Positions 51,193 to 61,906 of a stretch of 64,000 bases of DNA are shown in pieces (within the stretch, counting starts at the first letter, position 1; each line of letters begins with the position of its first letter). The notes under the pieces are model-generated. The model was not told the origin of the DNA, searched no databases, and saw nothing but the letters and a program-made list of their open reading frames with translations. Origin of the DNA: Staphylococcus coagulans (GTDB lineage Bacteria; Bacillota; Bacilli; Staphylococcales; Staphylococcaceae); the NCBI RefSeq assembly GCF_002901995.1, contig NZ_PPQN01000011.1, forward strand, positions 1-64,000, given 5' to 3'. A program made the position numbers and the translations under genes.

Positions 51193-52455
51193 ATGAAATT
51201 TACAGAGTTAACAGTTGAAGAATACGACCAATTTGTTCAAAATCCTGTTTTAGAAAGCCACTATTTTCAAGTAAAAGAAAATATTGCAACAAGAGAAGCG
51301 GACGGATTTCAAGTTGTGTTGCTTGGCGTGAAAGACGACAATAATCAAATCCTTGCAGCCAGCTTATTTTCAAAAATTCCTACAGCAGGTAGTTATGTTT
51401 ATTACTCAAATCGTGGTCCGGTCATGGATTATAGCGATTTAGGATTAGTAGACTTCTATTTAAAAGAATTAGAACAATATTTAACGAAAAATAAATGCCT
51501 TTATGTCAAAATAGATCCATATTGGATTTACCAAATATACGATAAAGATATCCAACCGTTTCCAAATCGAGAGCGTAATGATAAACTGGTACAACTTTTC
51601 AAATCACAAGGTTACCGTCATCATGGTTTTACAACTACATACGATACATCAAGTCAAGTGAGATGGATGGGCGTACTTGATTTAAAAGATCAAACGCCAC
51701 AAACATTAAAAAAATCGTTTGATAGTCAGCGTAAAAGAAATATCAATAAAGCGAACAATTTTGGTGTGAAAGTTAGATTTTTAGAAAAAGATGAAATTAA
51801 TCTCTTTTTAGAGCTTTATAGAGAAACTGAAGAACGTGCAGGCTTTGTGTCAAAAACAGACGATTATTTCAAAAACTTTATTGATCATTATGGCCATAAA
51901 GTGTTGATTCCATTAGCATACATCGATCTTGATGAGTATATAACGACCTTACAGGAGAGCTTGAATGATAAAGAATCAAGACGTGATCAAATGATGTCTA
52001 AAGAGAATAAAACAGACAAGCAAATTAAGAAAATTTCAGAGTTAGATACGCAAATTGACCATGACCAAAAAGAATTGTTAAGAGCAAGCGAATTACGTCA
52101 AACAGATGGTGCAGTTCTTCATCTTGCTTCGGGTGTATATTTTGCAAATGCTTACGAAATCAATTATTTTTCAGGCGGCTCAAGCGAGAAATATAATCAA
52201 TTTATGGGACCGTATGCGATGCATTGGTTTATGATTAACTATTGCTTTGAACATGGATATGAGCGTTACAACTTCTACGGATTGTCCGGTGATTTTACTG
52301 AAAACAGTGAAGATTATGGTGTATACCGCTTTAAAAGAGGCTTCAATGTGCAAATTGAAGAACTCATTGGCGACTTTTACAAACCTATCCATAAAGTAAA
52401 ATACTTTGTATTCAATACATTAAATAAAGTACGTACAAAAATTAAAAAACAATAA
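51193..52455 (+). CDS. femB: FemB, pentaglycine bridge glycyltransferase
   Basis: Adds glycines 4 and 5 of the interpeptide bridge. It is a paralogue of FemA ([51 protein letters not shown]) with the same coiled-coil arm at about 250-300. The 420 aa length is normal. ATG 51193 follows AGAAGGGGA. Confidence 0.97.
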   Translation: MKFTELTVEEYDQFVQNPVLESHYFQVKENIATREADGFQVVLLGVKDDNNQILAASLFSKIPTAGSYVYYSNRGPVMDYSDLGLVDFYLKELEQYLTKNKCLYVKIDPYWIYQIYDKDIQPFPNRERNDKLVQLFKSQGYRHHGFTTTYDTSSQVRWMGVLDLKDQTPQTLKKSFDSQRKRNINKANNFGVKVRFLEKDEINLFLELYRETEERAGFVSKTDDYFKNFIDHYGHKVLIPLAYIDLDEYITTLQESLNDKESRRDQMMSKENKTDKQIKKISELDTQIDHDQKELLRASELRQTDGAVLHLASGVYFANAYEINYFSGGSSEKYNQFMGPYAMHWFMINYCFEHGYERYNFYGLSGDFTENSEDYGVYRFKRGFNVQIEELIGDFYKPIHKVKYFVFNTLNKVRTKIKKQ

Positions 52456-52461
52456 CAATTG

Positions 52462-52496
52462 ATTCGCGCTTTTTAGCTCAAAGCGCGAATTTTTTA
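52462..52496 (+). terminator. femAB terminator
   Basis: ATTCGCGCTTT / AAAGCGCGAAT stem followed by TTTTTT. Confidence 0.92.
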
Positions 52497-53080
<584 letters not shown>

Positions 53081-53133
53081 TATAAAAATATCCCTAAACC
53101 GCTGATGTTATATATCAACTTGTTTAAGGATAT
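53081..53133 (-). terminator. terminator of the 108-aa membrane gene
   Basis: ATATCC-TAAAC / GTTTA-GGATAT stem, U-run on the - strand (plus-strand AAAAA at 53084-53088). Confidence 0.75.
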
Positions 53134-53139
53134 TAGATA

Positions 53140-53466
53140 TTACTTCGGATAATGTTTTCTTTCGAAGCGTGCACGTTCTTTTTCATATTTTTTAAGCTGA
53201 CGCTGTTTTCGCCAATTGCGTGTAAAATACCATAACAATGCGCTAATGATTAAACTTAGAATTGCGACAAATGCTGCATATCCTAATAACGGTTCATACG
53301 TGATGTCATAAAAATTGGGTATGATAAATGCCAATACACCAAGAACAACAAACATGGTTATTGCTGCAAAAAACCACTTATTAAGCACTAAAGTACAAAA
53401 TAACGTGAGGACGACCATAATGAGTAAAGTCACCCACAAATAGTTCGGCATTTCTAGTATCGTCAT
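53140..53466 (-). CDS. hypothetical membrane protein, 108 aa
   Basis: Three hydrophobic segments (about 9-28, 33-50, 60-82) and a strongly basic C-terminal tail (RNWRKQRQLKKYEKERARFE). Not recognised as a named family. ATG 53466 follows GGAGAC. It diverges from pepF, and a gene of this kind also lies next to the pepF homologue in S. aureus as I remember it. Confidence 0.78.
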   Translation of the reverse strand: MTILEMPNYLWVTLLIMVVLTLFCTLVLNKWFFAAITMFVVLGVLAFIIPNFYDITYEPLLGYAAFVAILSLIISALLWYFTRNWRKQRQLKKYEKERARFERKHYPK

Positions 53467-53637
53467 ATGGGTTAGTCTCCTTCAATTGCTTTGATTTAGA
53501 TTTCATTATACTAAAATCACTGTACTTTATCAGTTTTAAAAGTCAAATTAAGTTATCGAAATCTTTAGACATGCGTTTATGCATATAAAAACGTTATAAT
53601 ATGGTTACATACATATTTAAAGGAGGAATGATGACAT

Positions 53638-55461
53638 ATGTCTCAAAAATTACCACATAGAACGGAAGTCCCTACAGCTGAAACTTGGGATTTAAGTGAT
53701 TTATACGCTGATTCAGCGGCTTACGAAAAAGCGATTCACGCATTATATCAAGATGCCCAATCCTTTAAAGCGCAGTATGAAGGGCAATTGAACCAATTAG
53801 ATACCATTAAAAAAGGATTAGAAGCCTTTTCTCAAATATTAATAGAATTAGATCGCGCAGGGAATTATGCAGAACTATTGTTAAGTGTCGATACTACAGA
53901 CGCAGAACGACAACGGTTAAGCGCCCTATTTTCAACGAATTATGGTAAGATTATAAGCCAACTGTCTTTTGTTGAATCTGAGTTGCTATCTTTAGATAAA
54001 GAAACGATGGATGTTGCGATTAATGAGTTGCCTTATGGTTATTATTTAAAGCAATTGCAAAAAAGACAACCCCATCAATTACATGCCAAAGCTGAAGAAG
54101 CTTTGGCGAGTATGGCACCCGCATTTTCATCAGCAAGTGAAATTTATGGAATCACAAAGATGCTTGATATTGATTTTGGAAGTTTTGAAGTGAATGGCCA
54201 GCAATATGATATGGACTACACAACATTTGAAGGTTACTATGAAGATCATGAAGACACGGATTTACGTCGCAAGAGCTTCCGTCACTTTAGTGACACGATT
54301 AAAAAATATGAACATACAACGGCTGCAGTATACAATGCTCAGGTCCAAAGAGAAAAATTAGAAGCTGATTTGAGAGGTTACGATTCAGTCATTGAGTACC
54401 TACTAGAAGAACAAGATGTTACTTTAGAGATGTATCATCGCCAAATTGATACGATTATGTCTGATTTAGCGCCTATTATGCGTAAATATGCGAAAATCAT
54501 TCAAAGAACAAATCAATTAGACGAGCTTCGATTTGAAGATTTAAAGATTTCGGTTGATCCTACATATGAACCTGAAATTACAATTGAAGAATCTAAAAAA
54601 TATATTTTTGGTGCACTAGATGTCTTAGGTGCTGATTATGTTAAAATGTTAAATCAAGCTTATGATGATAGATGGATAGATTTCCCACAAAACAAAGGTA
54701 AACAAACGGGTGCTTATTGTGCGAGCCCTTATGCGTCACATAGTTATATTTTTATTTCGTGGACAGGTAAAATGACTGAGGCATTTGTGCTAGCTCATGA
54801 ATTAGGTCATGCAGGCCATTTTACCTTTGCACAAGCGCATCAAAATTACTTACAATCTGAAGCATCTATGTATTTTGTCGAAGCACCATCAACAATGAAC
54901 GAAATGTTAATGCTTAATTACTTATTTAAAAATAGTCATAACCCACGTTTTAAACGTTGGGCAATTGGCTCCATTTTAGCACGCACATATTATCATAATA
55001 TGGTTACGCATTTACTAGAAGCAGCTTATCAACGAGAAGTCTATCAACGTGTCGATAAAGGTGAATCATTGAATGCACCTGCGTTAAATGAAATAAAGTT
55101 AGATGTGATTAAATCGTTCTGGGGAGACGTAGTCACGTATACACCAGGTGCAGAGTTAACTTGGATGCGTCAACCTCACTATTATATGGGGCTATACTCA
55201 TACACTTATTCAGCTGGTTTAACAATTGGAACAATTATGGCACAACGTATTAAAAATGAAGGTCAACCTGCTGTAGATGATTGGTTAACTGCCTTAAAAG
55301 CTGGTGGCAGTGTTTCTCCAACAGAGATTGCGAAGATAGCCGGTATCGATATTACGACGGATCAACCGCTTAAAGAAACGATACAATATATCGGTCAATT
55401 AGTTGATGAATTAGAAGCATTAACGAATGAAATTGAGGCTACAACTGATAGCGAAAAGTAA
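53638..55461 (+). CDS. pepF: oligoendopeptidase F
   Basis: A cytosolic M3 zinc peptidase that cleaves oligopeptides of about 7 to 17 residues. The zinc site is H387-E388-x-x-H391 in LAHELGHAGHF, with the third ligand Glu in the ASTMNEMLM-like region downstream (SMYFVEAPSTMNEM). The 607 aa length is normal. ATG 53638 follows AAAGGAGG. It is the last backbone gene before the lac cluster. Confidence 0.96.
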   Translation: MSQKLPHRTEVPTAETWDLSDLYADSAAYEKAIHALYQDAQSFKAQYEGQLNQLDTIKKGLEAFSQILIELDRAGNYAELLLSVDTTDAERQRLSALFSTNYGKIISQLSFVESELLSLDKETMDVAINELPYGYYLKQLQKRQPHQLHAKAEEALASMAPAFSSASEIYGITKMLDIDFGSFEVNGQQYDMDYTTFEGYYEDHEDTDLRRKSFRHFSDTIKKYEHTTAAVYNAQVQREKLEADLRGYDSVIEYLLEEQDVTLEMYHRQIDTIMSDLAPIMRKYAKIIQRTNQLDELRFEDLKISVDPTYEPEITIEESKKYIFGALDVLGADYVKMLNQAYDDRWIDFPQNKGKQTGAYCASPYASHSYIFISWTGKMTEAFVLAHELGHAGHFTFAQAHQNYLQSEASMYFVEAPSTMNEMLMLNYLFKNSHNPRFKRWAIGSILARTYYHNMVTHLLEAAYQREVYQRVDKGESLNAPALNEIKLDVIKSFWGDVVTYTPGAELTWMRQPHYYMGLYSYTYSAGLTIGTIMAQRIKNEGQPAVDDWLTALKAGGSVSPTEIAKIAGIDITTDQPLKETIQYIGQLVDELEALTNEIEATTDSEK

Positions 55462-55518
55462 AAGAATATTAAAATAAACTTTAAGAAGAATGTTTAAAGA
55501 AATGCGGAGGATATAGAG

Positions 55519-56280
55519 ATGAAATTGAAAGATGAACGTCATCAGTATATACTTGATCAAATCGAACAAAAAAGAATCGCACGTGTGTTAGATTTGTCGA
55601 AAGATTTAAATGTAGCCGAAATGACGATACGTCGCGATTTAAAAGAACTTGAGTCACAAGGTTATTTGCAACGTATACATGGTGGCGCTAAAGCTTTATC
55701 CTCCCCTAACCCAACGATTTATAAAGAACAATCAAGGCAAGATAAGAAAGCAATGAATACAGCAGCTAAAAAAATTATCGCGCAAAAGTGTAGTACACTG
55801 ATTCATGATGTTGTTGATGATAATGAGGAAGTTGTATTTATTGGTTCAGGCACGACGAATGAAGCCATTTTTGATTATATCAAAGATAAAAGATTAACGA
55901 TTGTAACGAACTCTATGGATATATTTATGCAATATAAAGGCTTGGCCCATATTGATACGTATTTAGTTGGTGGTCGATATCGAGAAAAAACAGGCACTTT
56001 TGTAGGCCAATATGCTGAAAATATGATACACCAATTTGAAATTACAAAGGCATTCATCGGTGCAAATGGTATCGTAAACCAAGAAATAACGACAGCAAAT
56101 GAAGATGAAGGTGCTTGCCATCAAGTCGTTATAGAAACTGCTGAGCAAGTCTATATTAATGCAGATCGAACAAAATTTGATGTCAAAGCTTTATTTACAT
56201 TCGCTACATTGAATCAAGTTACAGCTGTTATCACAGATGATGTTGCGAGAATCGAACAAAATCCTACGCTTTTTATTTGA
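55519..56280 (+). CDS. lacR: DeoR-family lactose repressor LacR
   Basis: Represses the lac cluster and is released by tagatose-6-phosphate in relatives. The N-terminal DeoR helix-turn-helix is VLDLSKDLNVAEMTIRRDLK (about residues 22-41) with the QRIHGGA wing. The C-terminal sugar-phosphate domain contains VFIGSGTTNEAIF and AFIGANGI. The 253 aa length is typical. ATG 55519 follows GCGGAGGA. It precedes lacA on the same strand but a terminator (56322) and new promoter separate them, so it can be made independently. Confidence 0.93.
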   Translation: MKLKDERHQYILDQIEQKRIARVLDLSKDLNVAEMTIRRDLKELESQGYLQRIHGGAKALSSPNPTIYKEQSRQDKKAMNTAAKKIIAQKCSTLIHDVVDDNEEVVFIGSGTTNEAIFDYIKDKRLTIVTNSMDIFMQYKGLAHIDTYLVGGRYREKTGTFVGQYAENMIHQFEITKAFIGANGIVNQEITTANEDEGACHQVVIETAEQVYINADRTKFDVKALFTFATLNQVTAVITDDVARIEQNPTLFI

Positions 56281-56321
56281 TAAAAAGTGGCTATATGCAA
56301 ACATTACGTTAACTCGAACTG

Positions 56322-56364
56322 GAGTATAAGAGAAAGCAAAATGATTTCTCTTATACTCTTTTTT
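56322..56364 (+). terminator. lacR terminator
   Basis: A perfect 14 bp stem GAGTATAAGAGAAA / TTTCTCTTATACTC is followed by TTTTTTC. Confidence 0.93.
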
Positions 56365-56497
56365 CTTTTGAGCGCTTATTTTCATCATCATTTTTATAAA
56401 AACAATGATTACCCCCCTATTTCATCGCACTTTTACCACAAAATAATTTTTAATATTGTCCCTCTACTTAAAATGTAACAGTATTGCATAATAAATA

Positions 56498-56553
56498 TTG
56501 TAAAAAATACTTTGTTGTGTATAATATAACTATAAACAAACATTTTAGAACAT
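56498..56553 (+). promoter_or_regulatory. lacABD promoter and candidate LacR operator
   Basis: TTGTAA (56498-56503), 16-base spacer, TATAAT (56520-56525). ACATTTTAGAACAT (56540-56553) lies just past the start, and a partial copy GAACATTTTTA follows at about 56570. The 14-mer also occurs, with one change, behind the lacT promoter. Confidence 0.6.
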
Positions 56554-56591
56554 AATTAGACTTTATCGAACATTTTTAAGGAGTGAGGGAT

Positions 56592-57023
56592 ATGAAATTG
56601 TACCTTAATGCGACAACAAAAGGACAAGCATTAAAAGAAAAATTGCTTTCTTTTTTGATAGCTAAAGGTCATGACGTCGTGGATTTAACAAGTTCAGAGG
56701 ATGGGGACGATGTTTTCAAAGTAACCCAACAGACTGTTATGAAGATTCAGAGTGATTTAGAAAGTAAAGCGATTATTATTGATGACTATGGCATTGCCCC
56801 TTTTATCATTGCAAACAAATATAAACACATTATTTGTGCAAGTGTGTCCGACGAGCAATCTTCTAAAATGACAAGACGTCATAATAATACGAACATCATC
56901 GTTTTAGGTTCAGAAATTATAGGTGCAACACTTGCGCAAAATTGTGCAGATGCCTTTTTTAAAGCTGATTACGATGCAGGTCGTCATCAAATCAGAATCG
57001 ATATGCTCAATCATATGTGTTAA
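56592..57023 (+). CDS. lacA: galactose-6-phosphate isomerase subunit LacA
   Basis: With LacB it converts galactose-6-phosphate to tagatose-6-phosphate. It has the RpiB/LacAB fold; recognisable parts are SDEQSSKMTRRHNNTNIIVLGSE and the C-terminal GRHQIRIDMLN. It lacks the catalytic Cys found in LacB, as expected of subunit A. ATG 56592 gives 143 aa (S. aureus 142); the frame opens at GTG 56583 against the AGGAGTGAGG site. The N-terminal half is rather divergent. lacB follows after 18 bases. Confidence 0.92.
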   Translation: MKLYLNATTKGQALKEKLLSFLIAKGHDVVDLTSSEDGDDVFKVTQQTVMKIQSDLESKAIIIDDYGIAPFIIANKYKHIICASVSDEQSSKMTRRHNNTNIIVLGSEIIGATLAQNCADAFFKADYDAGRHQIRIDMLNHMC

Positions 57024-57041
57024 AAACTGGGAGGTATAATT

Positions 57042-57557
57042 ATGAAAATAGCGATTGGCTGTGATCACATTGTTACAGATGTAAAAATGAGAATTTCTGA
57101 ACATTTAAAAGATTTAGGGCATGAGGTCATTGACTTTGGTACTTATGATAAGCACCGCACGCACTACCCTATTTTTGGAAAATTGACGGCAGAAAGCGTC
57201 GTTAAACAAGAAGCAGATTTAGGTGTTGTTTTATGTGGAACGGGTGTTGGCATTAGTGTTTCTGCGAATAAAACACCTGGTGCACGTGTAGCTCTTGTAC
57301 GTGATACTACAAGTGCACGAATTGCAAAGCAACAATATAACTGTAACCTTATTGCGGTTGGAGGTGCAGTGACGGGGATAGACCTAATCAAAAATATTGT
57401 CGAAACATTTATTAACACCGCATATACGCAAACAGATGAAAACGAAGCATTGATTCGTCAAATTGATCATGTGTTAGAGTCAGAAGATGTTCATTACACT
57501 GACGATATGTTTGATTTGTATTTAGAAAAATGGAATGAAGGGGCTTACCAAGATTAA
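57042..57557 (+). CDS. lacB: galactose-6-phosphate isomerase subunit LacB
   Basis: The catalytic partner of LacA. MKIAIGCDHIVTDVK is the sugar-phosphate N-terminus, and GVVLCGTGVGIS carries catalytic C65. The 171 aa length equals S. aureus LacB. ATG 57042 follows GGGAGG. In other lac operons lacC comes next; here 216 bases without a gene lead to lacD. Confidence 0.96.
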   Translation: MKIAIGCDHIVTDVKMRISEHLKDLGHEVIDFGTYDKHRTHYPIFGKLTAESVVKQEADLGVVLCGTGVGISVSANKTPGARVALVRDTTSARIAKQQYNCNLIAVGGAVTGIDLIKNIVETFINTAYTQTDENEALIRQIDHVLESEDVHYTDDMFDLYLEKWNEGAYQD

Positions 57558-57773
57558 AGATTATAGCGGTTAAAATAAGCACTGTTACTAAATGATATCT
57601 CTGGGGATGTGGAGATACGCTATTGACTACTATGACATTTTAGTTGAAAAAGTAAAATAATATCACTAGGTGCGCGTGTAATGATTAGGAGGTACCTGCG
57701 AAATAAACGAGCATCACTATACAATAGTCAATTTGAGAAGATTTGTATATGTTTTTATCCGCAGGAAAATAAA
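57558..57773 (+). other. lacB-lacD gap where lacC is missing
   Basis: The 216 bases hold no kinase sequence. There is a TATCTC/GAGATA hairpin (about 57595-57616), a TTGACT (57623-57628) followed by a partial operator-like ACATTTTAG (57635-57643), and an in-frame open extension upstream of lacD from 57681 with a stray TTAGGAGGT. A 930-base lacC would normally sit here. Confidence 0.6.
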
Positions 57774-58721
57774 ATGGTAAAAGACTTATCTCATTTAGTG
57801 AATGATAAAGGCTTTATTGCAGCATTGGCGATTGATCAACGTGGTGCATTAAAGCGAATGTTAGGAAATGATATTTCAGATGAAGCCATCAAGCAATTTA
57901 AAGTGATCGTTTCTGAATCTTTGACACCTTATGCATCTAGCATTTTATTAGATCCTGAATATGGCCTTCCAGCTGCCACAAGCAGAGAGGCATCGTGTGG
58001 TTTAATGTTAGCTTATGAAAAAACGGGCTATGATAAAACCGAACCAGGCCGACTTCCAGATTTACTTGACAATTGGTCTGTTAAGCGTCTAAAAGAGGCT
58101 GGCGCAAATGCTATTAAGCTACTGATTTATGTTGACGTAGATGAATCAGAAGCCATAAATATTAAAAAGGAAGCATTTGTTGAACGTGTGGGCGCAGAGT
58201 GTCATTCTGAAAATATACCTTTCTTCTTAGAAATATTGACTTATGATGCGACTATTGGAGACAACCAAAGTATTGAATACGCAAAATTAAAGCCGCATAA
58301 AGTTAATCGAGCGATGGAAATATACAGTCAACCACGTTTTCAAGTTGATGTTTTAAAAGTAGAAATTCCTGTTAACATGGCATTTGTTGAAGGATTTAGT
58401 GAAAAAGAAGTCGTTTATACACAATCTGAGGCAGCGCAACATTTTAAAGCACAAGCGGATCATACGCCTCTACCATATATTTTCTTAAGTGCAGGTGTAT
58501 CTGCTCAGTTGTTCCAAGAAACATTGATTTTTGCTCATAAATCTGGCTCAACATTTAATGGCGTGCTTTGTGGAAGAGCGACATGGGCAGGCGCAACACA
58601 ATGGTATCGTGATGGAAACATGAGCCAAGCGCAATCGTGGCTTACAAATGAAGGGGTTAAAAATATAGAAGCTTTAAATAAAGTATTAGAGACGACAGCC
58701 ACACCTATTCAATCATTATAG
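57774..58721 (+). CDS. lacD: tagatose-1,6-bisphosphate aldolase
   Basis: Splits tagatose-1,6-bisphosphate to dihydroxyacetone phosphate and glyceraldehyde-3-phosphate. The class I aldolase core is conserved: [48 protein letters not shown] (Schiff-base Lys region) and [15 protein letters not shown] 57774 behind AGGAAA gives 315 aa; the frame is open to 57681, but those 31 residues do not look like LacD. S. aureus LacD has 326 aa. Confidence 0.93.
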   Translation: MVKDLSHLVNDKGFIAALAIDQRGALKRMLGNDISDEAIKQFKVIVSESLTPYASSILLDPEYGLPAATSREASCGLMLAYEKTGYDKTEPGRLPDLLDNWSVKRLKEAGANAIKLLIYVDVDESEAINIKKEAFVERVGAECHSENIPFFLEILTYDATIGDNQSIEYAKLKPHKVNRAMEIYSQPRFQVDVLKVEIPVNMAFVEGFSEKEVVYTQSEAAQHFKAQADHTPLPYIFLSAGVSAQLFQETLIFAHKSGSTFNGVLCGRATWAGATQWYRDGNMSQAQSWLTNEGVKNIEALNKVLETTATPIQSL

Positions 58722-58722
58722 T

Positions 58723-58760
58723 ATAAGAGAAGGGATATCACGTGATATCCCTTCTCTTAT
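58723..58760. terminator. 38-base perfect palindrome, bidirectional terminator
   Basis: ATAAGAGAAGGGATATCA at 58723-58740 and its exact reverse complement at 58743-58760 enclose only CG, so the whole 38 bases are a perfect palindrome. It lies between convergent lacD and lacG. T-runs are short, so termination strength is uncertain. Confidence 0.85.
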
Positions 58761-58769
58761 TTACGTATG

Positions 58770-60182
58770 TTAAGATTGTTGTGCAATCGCTTTTGCTAAT
58801 TCACGATACCATAATGCACTTTTTTTGACATATCTTTTTTGCGTTTCAAAATCAATATAGAATAGTCCATACCGTTTATTATAACCATTTGACCAACTAA
58901 ACATATCTTGTAGTGACCATACAAAATAACCGTCGACACGTGCACCTTCTTTGATCGCTTTACTAATTGCTTCTAAATGAGTTGCTATATAGTCAATACG
59001 TACTTGATCATTGATAGGTGTTTCTTCATCAATCCACTGATCTTTGTAACCAAGGCCATTTTCTGTTACGAGCATTTTCTTATAATTTGGATAATCATTT
59101 TGAATCCGTTGAATCATATCGTAGAGACCTTCTGGATAAATATACCAATCCCAGTCGGTCGTTGGAATTTTATCATTCTTGACGACTTCACCAATGCCCG
59201 CGATGCGATACACAGAAGTCCCCTTATCACCTGTTCCATTATGAAAAATATAGCTTTCATCCTGATGGTATTGAATCCAATTGCTTTGATAATAATTTAT
59301 ACCAATAAAATCAAGTTGCGGTGCTGCAATTTTAAGGGTATCCAACTCCTCTTTTCGAATATCTAATTGCTCAAATTCATCTGCTAATATAGTTTTTATT
59401 GTTGTTAGTTTTTCATCCGTATAATTTCCTAAAAATGTTGCGTCTAACATGAACCCATTCATGAAAATATCATGTTTACGTGTTGCCTCAATATTTTGAG
59501 GTTGTTGATCAATACTATAAAATTGTGTTAATGCATGTACGAGTCCAATTTCACCTTGATAGCCTTTCTCTTTAAACAAATTGACAACACGACTATGTGC
59601 AACGAGTTGATTGTGTTGAGATTGGACACATTTTAGTCGCTCATACTTTTCACCTGGCGGAAACGCACCAGAAAGATACTGTCCTTGTGCATAGGCAATA
59701 GGTTCATTTATCGTTATCCAATGTTTAACGATATCATGATATGCTTCAAAAACAAAAGCGGCATAATCCTCAAATGCTGAAATTTGATTTTTATTGAGCC
59801 AGTCTCCTTGTAAAAACAATGTTTCAGGCGTATCAAAATGATGCAAAGTAACGTAAGGCTCTATATTGTATCGAAGACATGTTTCAAATACTTTACGATA
59901 GTATTCGACTCCTTTAGCATTCGGCTCGCCACTTCCATGTGGAAATATGCGTGACCATGCAATCGAAATCCGCAGCGCTGTAATGCCATGTTCATGAGCT
60001 AAACGGATGTCTTCTTCGTAACGATGATAAAAATCACTCGCTGGATCAGGACTAAATCGCCCTTCTTTTTCTAGAAATGCATCCCATAAAACGCGACCTT
60101 TCCCATCTTCTTTGCTTGCACCTTCAACTTGATATGCTGCCGTTGCGGCACCTAAGATAAAAGTTTTAGGTAATGCTATCAT
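58770..60182 (-). CDS. lacG: 6-phospho-beta-galactosidase
   Basis: Hydrolyses lactose-6-phosphate, as imported by LacFE, to galactose-6-phosphate and glucose. A family GH1 enzyme with the acid/base E160 (HWITINEPIAY) and nucleophile E374 (LVTENGLGY). The N-terminus reads PKTFILGAATAAYQVEGA. The 470 aa length equals S. aureus LacG. ATG 60182 follows AAAGGAGCG. Last gene of the lacT-lacF-lacE-lacG unit. Confidence 0.95.
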   Translation of the reverse strand: MIALPKTFILGAATAAYQVEGASKEDGKGRVLWDAFLEKEGRFSPDPASDFYHRYEEDIRLAHEHGITALRISIAWSRIFPHGSGEPNAKGVEYYRKVFETCLRYNIEPYVTLHHFDTPETLFLQGDWLNKNQISAFEDYAAFVFEAYHDIVKHWITINEPIAYAQGQYLSGAFPPGEKYERLKCVQSQHNQLVAHSRVVNLFKEKGYQGEIGLVHALTQFYSIDQQPQNIEATRKHDIFMNGFMLDATFLGNYTDEKLTTIKTILADEFEQLDIRKEELDTLKIAAPQLDFIGINYYQSNWIQYHQDESYIFHNGTGDKGTSVYRIAGIGEVVKNDKIPTTDWDWYIYPEGLYDMIQRIQNDYPNYKKMLVTENGLGYKDQWIDEETPINDQVRIDYIATHLEAISKAIKEGARVDGYFVWSLQDMFSWSNGYNKRYGLFYIDFETQKRYVKKSALWYRELAKAIAQQS

Positions 60183-60201
60183 TTAAATCGCTCCTTTATA
60201 T

Positions 60202-61896
60202 TTATTTTGTTTGATTTTTCTGACGAATCAAATTAGCTATTTTTGTTAATGCCGCATCTCCGTCACGTGTTAATGCAATGTATTCACGTCCAGTTGTAGT
60301 CATTAGTTGCGCATCATATTGATCCGTTATTTTCTTCATTTCATCTTTCATTGAATCCATTTGTGGTGCAAGGATTACAACATCCATGTCACGAATCAAA
60401 TCCATGTCTTGACCATATGCACGAGCGGTTGCTTCTAACTGAACGCCTTTTTCTTTTGCTGTTTTGTTAAGTGCGTTTGCTAGGATACCACTTGTTCCGC
60501 CACCTGCACAGACGACTAAAACATTGGCGCTAAAGGTGTGAATCTGTTGGTCATGTGAGGATTCATTTTCTTGTTCAGTCATTGTATCAGAGGCAGATTT
60601 CATATCACTGCTTAATTCAGCAGTTACAGTACTGTGTTCTTCATCAAGCTTGATTTTGTCGTATGCACGTACAAATGGATACCAAATAATAAAATCTACT
60701 ATCAATAATACGGCAATTAAGACAAGAGAAAGCATCGCAAAGTTGCTAGCCATGTATATACCAATCGGTGCAGGTGTAGGCCATGGAAGTAAGTGCATAA
60801 AACCGTTCATCCCTAATTGTTCAACAAAGAATTTTAAAATCCATGAATTAATAATAGGCGTAATGATAAAAGGAATCATAAATACTGGATTTAAGATAAT
60901 CGGTGCACCGAAGAGTAAAGGTTCGTTTACTGCAAAAGTAGTTGGAACGACGGATGCTTTTCCAACAGCTTTTAATTCTTTTGATTTACAAAGAAATATA
61001 AATAAATAAGGAACGAGTAAAGTCGCGCCAGTACCGCCCATCAGTGCAACGAAATCCTGTGTAGATTGTGTTAATGCAAAACTTGCATGCTGCCCTTCTC
61101 TAAAAAGACGTAAATTTTCAGCTTGGTTATTATACATAATCGCAACTACAGCAGGACCCACAACGGATGGGCCATGTACACCAATAAACCAAAAGAAAGC
61201 AATGAACCCAAAAATAATGGCAAAGCCTAAGTAACCATTGGCAGCCGTAAATAATGGTGAAAGTAAGATTGTCACAAGCTCAGCTAAATTTCCTTCTGTT
61301 AAATGTCTCACTAAAATATCAATGATCCAGAAAAAAGAGACCGATAAGGCGAAAGGAATCATATCCTTAAACGCTTGTGCAATATTCCCTGGAACTTGGG
61401 GAGGCATCTTAATCGTAATATTATTTTTTATACAAACGTAATAAATGTTAGGAACGATAAATGCGACTAAGAAAGAAGCAATCAATCCTTTGGTACCTAA
61501 CATATCAATATTAATACCATCTTTTACAGGATTCATCGCTAAAATTAATAGTGCTGATTCGGCAGCGATAAATGTGGAGATAACATTGATTTGGTTTGTT
61601 TTAGGTAACTTGATATTTTTATTATCAGTCAGTGATTTGGTGACAGTCCCTGAAATATAAACGGCGATCATTCCCATTGTAAATGTGTAAACTTTCATAA
61701 TGATTTCTTCAATATGTTTTGGCCAGTGAAATCCCCATATATTAGGCACATACGCAACTAAAATAAACAATGAAGAAAATAAAATAACAGGCATAACTGC
61801 GACAAATCCGTCACGAATTGCAGTTAAATACGGGTTAGCTGCAACTTTTTCAAAAAAAGGTTTCATACGTTCTATATACTTGATAATGGATTTCAT
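60202..61896 (-). CDS. lacE: PTS lactose-specific EIICB
   Basis: The membrane permease of the lactose PTS. EIIC (1 to about 425, eight or more membrane segments) contains GVHGPSVVGPAVVAIM and the NEPLLFGAPIILNP substrate motif. EIIB (about 455-564) carries phospho-Cys C463 in VVCAGGGTSG. ATG 61896 follows GGTAGGTGG (564 aa; S. aureus 570). The frame opens 7 codons upstream. It is 10 bases from lacF. Confidence 0.95.
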   Translation of the reverse strand: MKSIIKYIERMKPFFEKVAANPYLTAIRDGFVAVMPVILFSSLFILVAYVPNIWGFHWPKHIEEIIMKVYTFTMGMIAVYISGTVTKSLTDNKNIKLPKTNQINVISTFIAAESALLILAMNPVKDGINIDMLGTKGLIASFLVAFIVPNIYYVCIKNNITIKMPPQVPGNIAQAFKDMIPFALSVSFFWIIDILVRHLTEGNLAELVTILLSPLFTAANGYLGFAIIFGFIAFFWFIGVHGPSVVGPAVVAIMYNNQAENLRLFREGQHASFALTQSTQDFVALMGGTGATLLVPYLFIFLCKSKELKAVGKASVVPTTFAVNEPLLFGAPIILNPVFMIPFIITPIINSWILKFFVEQLGMNGFMHLLPWPTPAPIGIYMASNFAMLSLVLIAVLLIVDFIIWYPFVRAYDKIKLDEEHSTVTAELSSDMKSASDTMTEQENESSHDQQIHTFSANVLVVCAGGGTSGILANALNKTAKEKGVQLEATARAYGQDMDLIRDMDVVILAPQMDSMKDEMKKITDQYDAQLMTTTGREYIALTRDGDAALTKIANLIRQKNQTK

Positions 61897-61906
61897 ATAT
61901 ATCCAC

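Noticed and set aside
56287-56478. 63-codon open frame after lacR
   Set aside because: It overlaps the lacR terminator and the lacA promoter region, has no ribosome site, and does not look like protein.
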